A DNA stretch of 7,325 bases from Candidatus Aminicenantota bacterium (GCA_026706325.1 JAPOYZ010000245.1:1-7325), one strand, 5' to 3'. Shown: positions 1 through 6,377, numbered from the stretch's first letter. Notes: generated by a model from the sequence alone, not told the origin. Numbers and translations: made by a program.

Positions 1-500
1 TCCAACTCGTCCGGGAAGAGGTTGCTGCCGGTATGGATCGGCTGTCCCACCTGCCAGCCGAAACGTTCGGCCACGGTACTCCCCACCAATGCTCCGGAAC
101 GATCCTGCAGAAACGCTTGTTTCTGCTCTTCGGGAACGGCCATGTCGGGATAGATCTGAAACAACCGGTCCGTATCGGAGGCAAACTGCGCCAAGCCGAT
201 TTCGGTCCCCTGATGGTTGTAGAGGCCGCCGAACCACATGGATCCGATTACGGCTTCCACACCGTCCAGGGCGGCGATTTTTTCCCGGTAGGAGGTGGGC
301 AACGTGTTGAACAGCGAGATCTTGTGCCGGACCACGAGACGCAAGGCGGAGTCCGGGGTCTCGGGCGGACTGGTCAGCTCGTCGAGCACCGTCATCAGGG
401 TGGCCACCAGGAAAACCGATGCCCCGATGCTGCTGGCCGTGAGCAGGGTCCTGAGCTTGTTTCGGAACAGATTCGTGGCGAGCAGTCTGAAAAATTTCAT
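1..500 (-). CDS. ABC transporter permease, MacB/FtsX type (N-terminal part, cut by window edge)
   Basis: The 166 codons visible read inward from an ATG at 500-498; the rest of the gene lies beyond position 1. The protein starts MKFFRLLATNLFRNKLRTLL, the short amphipathic, basic lead-in typical of FtsX/MacB-type permeases. A first transmembrane helix follows at about residues 18-39, then a soluble extracytoplasmic stretch (about 40-166) resembling the MacB periplasmic core domain (LPTSYREKIAALDGVEAV; later GALVGSTVAERFGW). In this family the permease pairs with a LolD/MacB-type ATPase to drive export or lipoprotein/cell-envelope processes; no ATPase is visible here, so the substrate is unknown. 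An in-frame ATG at 515-513 would add five residues (MPGAD); neither start has a strong Shine-Dalgarno, and 500 fits the family N-terminus better. The gene is separated from the upstream operon by a 255-nt non-coding stretch and probably has its own promoter. Confidence 0.85.
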   Translation of the reverse strand, partial: MKFFRLLATNLFRNKLRTLLTASSIGASVFLVATLMTVLDELTSPPETPDSALRLVVRHKISLFNTLPTSYREKIAALDGVEAVIGSMWFGGLYNHQGTEIGLAQFASDTDRLFQIYPDMAVPEEQKQAFLQDRSGALVGSTVAERFGWQVGQPIHTGSNLFPDEL

Positions 501-566
501 GTCCGCACCCGGCATTCCAGTCTGGCCCGAGTTACTCACCGGGGCGCTGAGGATGTGCCGAACATA

Positions 567-597
567 ATTTTATCTTGAGTTGGCGGCCGGCGTTCAA
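567..597 (-). promoter_or_regulatory. Possible sigma-70-like promoter for the ABC permease
   Basis: On the minus strand TTGAAC (597-592) is followed after 17 nt by GATAAA (574-569); an overlapping TAAAAT (572-567) is a better -10 match but at 19-nt spacing. The -10 lies in a small AT-rich island inside otherwise GC-rich DNA, about 60 nt upstream of the permease start. The -35 overlaps the left edge of the long palindromic element. The call rests on hexamer match and position only. Confidence 0.35.
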
Positions 598-755
598 CAG
601 TCCGTGGTGAAAGTCCCGCGAGCACCGAGACCGGTCCTGCGCCCGCCGGACAAGGCGCTATGGGCGCGCATACCGGGAGTATGTGGGCCCATAGCAACGC
701 CGTCCGCCGGGATGCAGGGACGGTCGAATGCCGTGATGACTTATGCCACGGGCTG
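598..755. repeat. 158-bp near-palindromic element with imperfect terminal inverted repeats; MITE-like or structured RNA
   Basis: The two halves are reverse complements with few interruptions. The outer arm 597-615 pairs with 738-756 without bulges (15 Watson-Crick, 3 G-T, 1 mismatch). Going inward: 617-620 with 732-735; 622-624 with 729-731; 629-633 with 721-725; 636-640 with 714-718; 642-645 with 708-711; 647-651 with 702-706; 654-656 with 699-701; and 657-672 with 680-695 (15 of 16 pairs, one of them G-T). The apical loop is CCGGGAG at 673-679. Counted by hand, that is about 62 pairs in 160 nt. The direct repeat TCAA lies at 594-597 and 756-759, as expected of a 4-bp target duplication. The element fills most of the gap between the TIM-barrel gene and the permease. 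No open reading frame with a ribosome site is seen inside. It could be a non-autonomous transposable element, a REP/ERIC-like palindrome, or a hairpin RNA. The inverted repeat is directly visible; its nature is inferred. Confidence 0.75.
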
Positions 756-2015
756 TCAAGGCTTCGAAGATCTCGTCACTTCCCTGTAACTGGCCGACAG
801 ACCCGTCACCTGGGGCAGGAGTTCCAACTGCTTCCGGAGCCGTTTCGTGGCCTCTGTCGTCGGGCCGGCCCGTCCCACCGCCGGGTGCTCATGGAACCGG
901 AGGAAGTTCTCCGGCTCCACGTACAGCTTGACCCCATATTTCTGGCAGAGAGGGCCGTAGTCCCGGCGAATGGCGTGCACCAACGGGGGCAGGCCGAGAC
1001 CCGTCTCCTGGTTCTGCAGATATCCCCAGGTGCGCTGGATCCGTTCCGGATAGCGCGATCGGACCCGGGTGATGTGGCCCAGGACCAGGTCGTCGATGAT
1101 TCCCTCCTCGATCCACTGCCGCCATTGAATCCTCATATTTCCGAAGGGGGGACCGATGTATTCCCCCTGCTGGATGCCGATGGAGAGCTTCTGTCCCTTG
1201 GTCTTCAGGTGGGCCTTCAACTCCCGGAGAAAAAGGGTGAAGTACTCGCCCCGGAGCTCCCGCCACTTCTCCACGTCGAAGTCCTCCCGCAGGATGTCCC
1301 GCCCGTACCGGCGCTTGTACTCCTGGACGATGGGCTGATTGAAACCGTACTGGTCCGCGTGGTTCGGCGGCAGGCCGTGGGACCGGATGCTCAGGAAGAC
1401 TCCGTCGAAATCGAACCCGTCCGAAAACGTGCGGATGATCTTGTTGATCATGTAGTCGCGCACCTCGGGGTAGCCGTACTCCATGACGTGCCACTGGTAC
1501 TGGCGTCCGTTGGTGGTCAGGCTCCGGTCGTGGACCAGAAACTGAGGATTCGCCTTGGTGAACTTGGAGTGCCACGGCCAGAAGGCCCTTCCGGTGGGCC
1601 CCATGTCGAACACGTTCACGTCGGGAGGACGCCCCTCGTCGGTGGGCGCGATCCACATGTAGACTTCGATCCCCGCCGCCTTCAGCGCATCCACGGCGGT
1701 CTTGACGAGCCCCTCCTTCCAGGCCCGCCGGGTGATCTTGATCCATTCCCGCAGGTACTCGTTCTTTCCGTCCACTGTGACGTCGTGATACAGAACCACC
1801 CGGAAGTCGTCGACCCGGAACATGACCTTGTCCACCCCGTTCCGCTTCCAGTTTCGAGTCGCCTCCAGAACCTTTTCGGGAGTGTCCAACTTGAGCACGC
1901 CTTCCATTCCGTGAATCACGTCTCCCCAACTGAGGGTGAGAAATTTCTCCTTTTCCTGCCCCGCGGCAGACCCGAGCAGGCTGAGCCCCACCAGAAGCGT
2001 CGTCCAAGTTCGCAT
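756..2015 (-). CDS. Secreted glycoside-hydrolase-like TIM-barrel protein (GHL10/family 10-like)
   Basis: This is a 419-residue protein. The start is the ATG at 2015-2013, chosen because GGGGAGG lies 9 nt upstream; an in-frame ATG six codons earlier (2033) would bury that site inside the coding region. Residues 1-20 (MRTWTTLLVGLSLLGSAAGQ) form a signal peptide, so the protein is exported. The rest alternates strands and helices like a TIM barrel: VDKVMFRVDD (61-70), GIEVYMWIAP (115-124), FDFDGVFLSIRSHG (201-214), KLSIGIQQGEY (276-286) and VKLYVEPENF (362-371). The DGVFLSIRSH strand and the FDVEKWRELRGEY helix (246-258) recall secreted proteins annotated as family 10-like glycosyl hydrolases in environmental bacteria. 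Glu or Asp near strand ends (E285, E367, E369) are candidate catalytic residues, but none can be assigned. The gene is last in a three-gene operon, 65 nt after the dehydrogenase. Its TGA stop overlaps the direct repeat flanking the palindromic element. Polysaccharide or glycoside processing is plausible; the substrate is unknown. Confidence 0.72.
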   Translation of the reverse strand: MRTWTTLLVGLSLLGSAAGQEKEKFLTLSWGDVIHGMEGVLKLDTPEKVLEATRNWKRNGVDKVMFRVDDFRVVLYHDVTVDGKNEYLREWIKITRRAWKEGLVKTAVDALKAAGIEVYMWIAPTDEGRPPDVNVFDMGPTGRAFWPWHSKFTKANPQFLVHDRSLTTNGRQYQWHVMEYGYPEVRDYMINKIIRTFSDGFDFDGVFLSIRSHGLPPNHADQYGFNQPIVQEYKRRYGRDILREDFDVEKWRELRGEYFTLFLRELKAHLKTKGQKLSIGIQQGEYIGPPFGNMRIQWRQWIEEGIIDDLVLGHITRVRSRYPERIQRTWGYLQNQETGLGLPPLVHAIRRDYGPLCQKYGVKLYVEPENFLRFHEHPAVGRAGPTTEATKRLRKQLELLPQVTGLSASYREVTRSSKP

Positions 2016-2024
2016 GACTCGTTT

Positions 2025-2031
2025 CCTCCCC
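2025..2031 (-). promoter_or_regulatory. Shine-Dalgarno sequence deciding the start of the TIM-barrel gene
   Basis: GGGGAGG on the minus strand, with 9 nt to the ATG at 2015. It supports the shorter start that places the signal peptide at the very N-terminus. It also suggests independent ribosome entry within the operon after the 65-nt gap. Confidence 0.7.
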
Positions 2032-2080
2032 AATTCGTCTTGTTTTCCTATCCACCGTCAACTTCATGCGGCTCCGCCCA

Positions 2081-3037
2081 TCAATATCCCCTCGCCTTGT
2101 CGCAGACGAATTTGAGCGGTTCTCCGGCCAGGTAGCGCCTCAGGTTCTCCTTGAAGATCTCCCGGCGGCGCTGCCACATCTGAGGCGAGTCGGCCGAGAC
2201 GTGAGGCGAGATGATCACGTTGGGCAGATCCCAGAGCGGACTCTCCTGGACCGGCGGCTCGGGGTCGGTGGCGTCCAACGCGGCGCCCCCCACGTGTCCC
2301 GAGCGAATCGCCTCGGCCAGGGCGTCCTCGTCCACGATTCCCCCGCGCGAGATCACGATCAGATGAGCGCCCCGCTTCAGACGGGCCAAGCGGCCGGCGT
2401 CGATCAGACCGCGCGTGGATTCCACCAGCGGCGCCGTCACCACGAACCAGTCGCTGATGCCCAGCATCTCGTCCAAGCGGTCGGGGCCCCATACCTCCCG
2501 CACGCCGGGCGGAGGCTCCATCGGCACCACGTCCACGCCGTAGACCTCCATGTCGAATCCGGCGGCCCGTTGGGCCACGCCCTTTCCGATGTCGCCCATG
2601 GCCAGGATCCCCATGGTGGTTCCGGCCAGCTCGGTCATTCGGCCGAAATATTTGTTGGTGTCCCAGTTTCGCGCCCGCCGGTCCTCCACCAGATCGGGGA
2701 GGCAGTGGGCGAAAGCCAGGACCATGGCCAGAGCATGGTCCGACATGGCGATCACATGGGTCTCCCGGGCGTTGGTCATGACCACGTCGCTCTCGACGAG
2801 TCCCGGGGCGTTGGTGAGAATGTGGTCAAAGCCGATCCCCACGAAATGAAACCAGCGGAGCTTGCGGGCGGCCTCAAGGGCTTCCTGGGTGATCAGACCG
2901 AACTGGACCTCGGCGTCGGGGATCTCCCGCACCTGCTCCTCCGGCGTATAGGCGGTTCGAAATTCCACCTCCGGAAAGCTTTCCCGGAGTTCCTCAACGA
3001 ATCCCGGTCCGATCCTGTGGGTGATGACGACTTTCAT
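2081..3037 (-). CDS. NAD-dependent D-2-hydroxyacid dehydrogenase
   Basis: This is a 318-residue cytoplasmic enzyme of the D-isomer-specific 2-hydroxyacid dehydrogenase family, which interconverts 2-oxoacids and D-2-hydroxyacids with NAD(P). The substrate-binding domain is split between the two ends. The Rossmann domain begins near TMGILAMGDIGKGVAQRA (141-158). D169 (VYGVD) at the end of the second strand favours NAD over NADP. The catalytic triad is complete: R231 in VISRGGIVDEDAL, E260 in LDATDPEPP and H279 in NVIISPHVSADS. The glycine loop reads A-M-G-D-I-G (146-151), so the first Gly of the usual GxGxxG is Ala. Length is normal for the family. AAGGAG at 3054-3049 lies 11 nt before the ATG. 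It is the middle gene of the operon, 33 nt after the peptidase stop. The substrate (glyoxylate, hydroxypyruvate, a branched 2-oxoacid or other) cannot be read from the sequence. Family assignment is secure. Confidence 0.92.
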   Translation of the reverse strand: MKVVITHRIGPGFVEELRESFPEVEFRTAYTPEEQVREIPDAEVQFGLITQEALEAARKLRWFHFVGIGFDHILTNAPGLVESDVVMTNARETHVIAMSDHALAMVLAFAHCLPDLVEDRRARNWDTNKYFGRMTELAGTTMGILAMGDIGKGVAQRAAGFDMEVYGVDVVPMEPPPGVREVWGPDRLDEMLGISDWFVVTAPLVESTRGLIDAGRLARLKRGAHLIVISRGGIVDEDALAEAIRSGHVGGAALDATDPEPPVQESPLWDLPNVIISPHVSADSPQMWQRRREIFKENLRRYLAGEPLKFVCDKARGY

Positions 3038-3048
3038 GATCTCAACTG

Positions 3049-3054
3049 CTCCTT
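3049..3054 (-). promoter_or_regulatory. Shine-Dalgarno sequence of the dehydrogenase gene
   Basis: AAGGAG on the minus strand, 11 nt before the ATG at 3037. It sits in the 33-nt gap after the peptidase gene and supports translation of both from one message. Confidence 0.6.
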
Positions 3055-3070
3055 CGCCTGAGATTGGTCC

Positions 3071-5143
3071 TCAGGGGCGGTTTCCTCCCCGGTCCTCTCG
3101 GGCATCGACGCGGTATTTCTCGAACCAGGCCAGGATATAGCTGACCTTGGCCACCAGATGGCTGGGACGCTGGGCGATGCCGTGGGCGGCCTCGGGAATC
3201 CGCACCATGGCCGTGTCCACTTGGCGCAACTTGAGGGCTTGGTAGTACTGCTCCGTCTCGGAGATGGGCGTCCTCAGGTCCGACTCTCCAGTGAGGAGCA
3301 TGGTCGGCGTCGTGACGTTGCCCACCAACGAGAGAGGTGAGTACTTCCAATAGGTTTCGTAGTCCTCCCAGACCGGGCCCGGCATCCAATACTTGCTGAA
3401 GGCGACGTAGATGTCGCTGGTGCCGCCCATGCTGATCCAGTTGATGACCGGCTTGGACGCCACCGCCGCCCGGAAACGGTCCGTCTTGCCCACGATCCAG
3501 GCCGTCAGGACCCCTCCCCCCGAACCTCCGGTGACGAACAGGTTGTCCGGGTCCACGTAGCCGCGCCCCCGCACGTAGTCCACACCCGCGATCAGATCGT
3601 CGTAGTCCTGGCTCGGATAGTTCTGGTGGATGAGGTTGGCGAACTCGGCCCCGTAGCCGGTACTGCCCCGGGGGTTCGTGTAGAGCACCACGTAGCCGGC
3701 CGACGCCATCAACTGGAGCTCGACGCTGAAATAGGGGCCGTAATAGGCGTAGGGACCTCCGTGGATTTCCAGGATCAGGGGATACTTCCGGGACGGATCG
3801 AAATCGGGAGGTTTGATGATCCAGCCGTCGATGGGACGGCCGTCCACCGGAGAAGCGTAGGTGATCGGCTCCACCGGGCCCAGCGCCTTGTGGGTCAGCA
3901 CGTCCTCGTTTAGACGGGTCAGGCGGCGGGCTTCACCCGTGGCGGGGGCGAAGCCGACATCGGGAGGACTCCGGGTCGACGTGGACGTGTAGACGACTCC
4001 GTTCCTTCCGGCCCGATAGGCCCCCGCCCCGTACGGCCGGCCCAGGGAGAGGCCGCCGGCGTCGGTCACCACCGGATTGATCTCGCCGTCGAGGCCGACC
4101 CGAGCCACTCGAGTCGAGCCCTCATCGCCGTAAAGGACGTAGATTCCCTCACCATCCGGATGCCACTGGGGACTGGAGACGGACCGGTCCAGACCCTGGG
4201 TCAACGGGCGCGTATTTTCTCCGTTCCGATCCATGACGTAAAGGACCCTGTTGGCATAGCTCAACCCCCGGTCGTCATATCCCGTATAGGCGATGGTCTT
4301 GCCGTCCGGAGAAAGGGCGGGGTCCGTGTCGGGCCCCTTTCTGCCGGTCAGGGTCCTGATCTCACCCGTCAGGGAAACCTCATGGATCTCCGACTCCCGG
4401 GGTTCGTACTCCCAACCGGGAGAGCGATTGGAACTGATCAGGATCCCCGTGCTCTCGGGCAACCAGACCGGCGGACCCGAGTCGTATTCTCCCCGCGTCA
4501 GTTGCCGGGGCGTGCCCCCGTCGTCGTCCAGGAGAAAGAGCTGGACATTGCCTTCCTCCAGCAATCCCTGACCGTCCCGGCGATACCGGACGCTGCGGAT
4601 CTCCCGGGGCCGGGGGGCCCATTGGGCGCCTTCGGGCGGGGACGGCAACTGCACCATCGGTTGCCGTTTCCGGGGGACGAACCGGGTGAAGGCGATCCAC
4701 TTCCCATCCGCGGACCAGGCCGGGTTCGAAGGCGCCCGCGGGAGCTGAGTCAGCCGGGCGGTCTGCCGCGTGTCCATCCACATGACGTAGAGCTGGGGAC
4801 TTCCCTCGGCGTCGGAGACGTAAAGCAGCCGCCGCCCGTCGGATGAGAGCCGGGGGGAGGAGTACCGGGCTTCGCCGGACAAGAGCGGGCGATGCCGGCT
4901 TCCATCCAGATCGACGGTCCAGACGCTGCTCCGGCGCCGGTCCGTCATCACGTCCATGGAGTTGCGCATGTAGATCACGCGTCCGCCGTCGGGCGTGAAG
5001 CGGGGATCGGAAGCCCATTCCAGCTCGAACACGTCCTTTGGCTCGAATCGTTCGAGTTCCCGGGCCAAGAGCCGCAGGGGAAGGAACGAAACCAGCCAGA
5101 CGAAGAGACCGGCGATCAGGAGCAGCGACCGAAGCATGACCAT
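3071..5143 (-). CDS. Secreted S9 family peptidase (prolyl oligopeptidase / acylaminoacyl-peptidase type)
   Basis: This is a 690-residue serine peptidase. Residues 1-28 (MVMLRSLLLIAGLFVWLVSFL onward) form a signal peptide or membrane anchor, so it acts outside the cytoplasm. Residues about 30-430 form a TolB/WD40-like beta-propeller with repeated motifs such as PRFTPDGGRVIYM (47-59), PAWSADGKWIAFT (141-153), PALSPDGKTIAYTG (275-288) and PQWHPDGEGIYVL (325-337). The C-terminal alpha/beta-hydrolase domain (about 435-680) has the oxyanion motif HGGP (461-464). Its catalytic triad is S541 in TGGSGGGVLTAW, D622 in GESDLRTP and H654 in EAAHGI. Such enzymes cleave short peptides, often after proline or from acylated N-termini; specificity is not predictable here. 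The start is taken at ATG 5143 (AAAGGTG just upstream); ATG 5137 is possible. The frame stays open upstream to 5368, but that stretch runs into mtnA on the other strand and precedes the signal peptide, so it is unlikely to be coding. It is the first gene of the minus operon. Confidence 0.92.
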   Translation of the reverse strand: MVMLRSLLLIAGLFVWLVSFLPLRLLARELERFEPKDVFELEWASDPRFTPDGGRVIYMRNSMDVMTDRRRSSVWTVDLDGSRHRPLLSGEARYSSPRLSSDGRRLLYVSDAEGSPQLYVMWMDTRQTARLTQLPRAPSNPAWSADGKWIAFTRFVPRKRQPMVQLPSPPEGAQWAPRPREIRSVRYRRDGQGLLEEGNVQLFLLDDDGGTPRQLTRGEYDSGPPVWLPESTGILISSNRSPGWEYEPRESEIHEVSLTGEIRTLTGRKGPDTDPALSPDGKTIAYTGYDDRGLSYANRVLYVMDRNGENTRPLTQGLDRSVSSPQWHPDGEGIYVLYGDEGSTRVARVGLDGEINPVVTDAGGLSLGRPYGAGAYRAGRNGVVYTSTSTRSPPDVGFAPATGEARRLTRLNEDVLTHKALGPVEPITYASPVDGRPIDGWIIKPPDFDPSRKYPLILEIHGGPYAYYGPYFSVELQLMASAGYVVLYTNPRGSTGYGAEFANLIHQNYPSQDYDDLIAGVDYVRGRGYVDPDNLFVTGGSGGGVLTAWIVGKTDRFRAAVASKPVINWISMGGTSDIYVAFSKYWMPGPVWEDYETYWKYSPLSLVGNVTTPTMLLTGESDLRTPISETEQYYQALKLRQVDTAMVRIPEAAHGIAQRPSHLVAKVSYILAWFEKYRVDAREDRGGNRP

Positions 5144-5192
5144 TTCCGCACCTTTGCCCGCGCCATTCGGCACCGTTTCGTGAACCGCTATC

Positions 5193-5221
5193 ATTCTGCG
5201 CTTCGGCTTCGGACTCCACAA
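5193..5221 (-). promoter_or_regulatory. Possible promoter for the peptidase-dehydrogenase-TIM-barrel operon
   Basis: On the minus strand TTGTGG (5221-5216) and CAGAAT (5198-5193) are separated by exactly 17 nt. This would start transcription near 5187 and give a leader of roughly 45 nt before the ATG at 5143. Each hexamer matches consensus only partly, and GC-rich organisms have variable promoters. Confidence 0.3.
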
Positions 5222-5291
5222 GAGGAGAAGCGGGGAGTCAGAAGGGAGAGTAAAGAGCCGGCGCAGTTTTCGCCAAGACGCGTCGGGGTCG

Positions 5292-5319
5292 TTGCCCGTT
5301 TTCGGGCGCTTGGTGTAAC
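5292..5319 (+). promoter_or_regulatory. Possible mtnA promoter, implying a leaderless or near-leaderless mRNA
   Basis: TTGCCC (5292-5297) and TGTAAC (5314-5319) are 16 nt apart. Transcription would begin about 7 nt after the -10, at or next to the mtnA ATG at 5328. No Shine-Dalgarno precedes that ATG, which is consistent with leaderless initiation. A small hairpin (5294-5298 with 5303-5307, loop TTTT) lies at the -35 and in the spacer. The hexamer matches are weak. Confidence 0.25.
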
Positions 5320-5327
5320 TTGTGCCC

Positions 5328-6377
5328 ATGATTCGCACAATCGAGTGGACCGACGAGGGCGTGGTCATGATCGACCAGCGCCTGCTGCCGACTCAAGAGA
5401 TCTACAACACGTACACCACCGTCGAAGGAGTGGCCGAAGCCATCCGGAGCATGGTGATCCGCGGCGCTCCGGCCATCGGCGTGGCCACCGCCATGGGCTT
5501 GGCGTTGGGGGTGAAGAACCTGACCTCCGGCGAGGACCTGGAATCGGAATGGCAGAAGATCTGCGAGACCATCCGCGTGACCCGGCCCACCGCCAGGAAC
5601 CTCTTCTGGGCCATCGAACGGATGGACCGGGTGTTCCGGGCCCACAGCGGCTCCCTGGCCCAGGTTCAGGACGCCCTGGTGCGGGAAGCGCAGGAAATGC
5701 ACGGTGAGGACATCGAGATCAACCGGCGCATCGGCCGGCACGGCCAACGGCTGCTTTCGCAGGGTTCGACGGTCCTGACCCACTGCAACGCCGGCGCCCT
5801 GGCCACGGCCGGATACGGAACGGCGCTGGGGGTCATCCGGGCGGCGGTCGAGGCGGGAAAGGGCATCCAGGTCTTCGCCGACGAGACCCGGCCTTTTCTC
5901 CAGGGCGCCCGCCTCACCTCCTGGGAAATGGTCCGGGAGAACATTCCCTGCACCCTCATCACCGACAACATGGCGGGTTACTTCATGCAGTCCGGACGAA
6001 TCCAGGCCGTGGTGGTGGGCGCCGACCGGATCGCCGCAAACGGCGATATCGCCAACAAGATCGGCACCTACGGCGTTGCCGTGCTGGCCAAGGAGCACGG
6101 GATCCCCTTCTACGTGGCGGCTCCCCTTTCTACCATCGACCTGGGGACGCCCACAGGCGCCCAGATCCCCATCGAGCAGCGGGACATCGCCGAAATCACC
6201 CAGATGGCCGGGCAGGACCTGGCTCCCGATACCGTCCAGGTCGCCAATCCTGCCTTTGACGTCACCCCCAACCGCCTGGTCGCCGGCATCATCACCGAGG
6301 AGGGCGTCGCCCGGGCGCCTTACGTCGAGTCGTTGGCCGGCCTCTACCGGATCGCCAGTGAACGTTCTGGGAATTGA
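5328..6377 (+). CDS. mtnA: S-methyl-5-thioribose-1-phosphate isomerase
   Basis: This 349-residue protein isomerises 5-methylthioribose-1-phosphate to 5-methylthioribulose-1-phosphate in the methionine salvage pathway, in the cytoplasm. It belongs to the eIF2B-alpha/beta/delta-related family. Diagnostic motifs are RGAPAIGVATAMG (45-57), LTHCNAGALATAGYGTALGV (150-169), DETRPFLQGARLTSWE (185-200), ITDNMAGYFM (211-220) and VVVGADRIAANGDIANKIGT (228-247). The predicted catalytic Cys is C153 and Asp is D232. The end IPIEQRDIAEI onward is also conserved, and the length is normal. An in-frame GTG at 5322 would add two residues; ATG 5328 is preferred. No other salvage gene (mtnK, mtnB, mtnC, mtnD or a phosphorylase) is in the window. 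The related ribose-1,5-bisphosphate isomerases are the main alternative but are less likely given the bacterial MtnA motifs. It overlaps tsaD by 20 nt. Confidence 0.95.
   Translation: MIRTIEWTDEGVVMIDQRLLPTQEIYNTYTTVEGVAEAIRSMVIRGAPAIGVATAMGLALGVKNLTSGEDLESEWQKICETIRVTRPTARNLFWAIERMDRVFRAHSGSLAQVQDALVREAQEMHGEDIEINRRIGRHGQRLLSQGSTVLTHCNAGALATAGYGTALGVIRAAVEAGKGIQVFADETRPFLQGARLTSWEMVRENIPCTLITDNMAGYFMQSGRIQAVVVGADRIAANGDIANKIGTYGVAVLAKEHGIPFYVAAPLSTIDLGTPTGAQIPIEQRDIAEITQMAGQDLAPDTVQVANPAFDVTPNRLVAGIITEEGVARAPYVESLAGLYRIASERSGN

Noticed and set aside
657..695. Inner hairpin as a conventional intrinsic terminator
   Set aside because: No run of T follows the stem on either strand, and the pairing continues far beyond the usual terminator size. 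Rho-independent termination without a T tract cannot be excluded.
597..756. Retron msr-msd RNA or fragment of a group II intron
   Set aside because: Long terminal pairing and the GTGAAAGTCC string brought these to mind. There is no reverse transcriptase in the window, no domain V-like hairpin and no intron boundary motif.
580..789. Small plus-strand open frame (69 codons) across the palindromic element
   Set aside because: It starts at TTG with no ribosome site, runs through the inverted repeat and ends inside the TIM-barrel gene; its translation has no recognisable feature.
660..2135. 491-codon open frame on the plus strand, antisense to the TIM-barrel gene
   Set aside because: It lies opposite a gene with a signal peptide, a good ribosome site and recognisable motifs. 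The frame is rich in Pro, Arg and Val, as expected of a shadow frame in GC-rich DNA.
2066..3061. 331-codon plus-strand frame opposite the dehydrogenase
   Set aside because: The dehydrogenase carries a complete catalytic triad; the opposite frame is a low-complexity His/Gly/Val-rich shadow.
5294..5307. Small hairpin GCCCG-TTTT-CGGGC upstream of mtnA
   Set aside because: A five-pair stem is common by chance in GC-rich DNA and there is no support for an operator or riboswitch.
5144..5368. 75-codon upstream extension of the S9 peptidase frame
   Set aside because: It would bury the signal peptide internally and overlap the start of mtnA; a plausible ribosome site and start exist at 5143.
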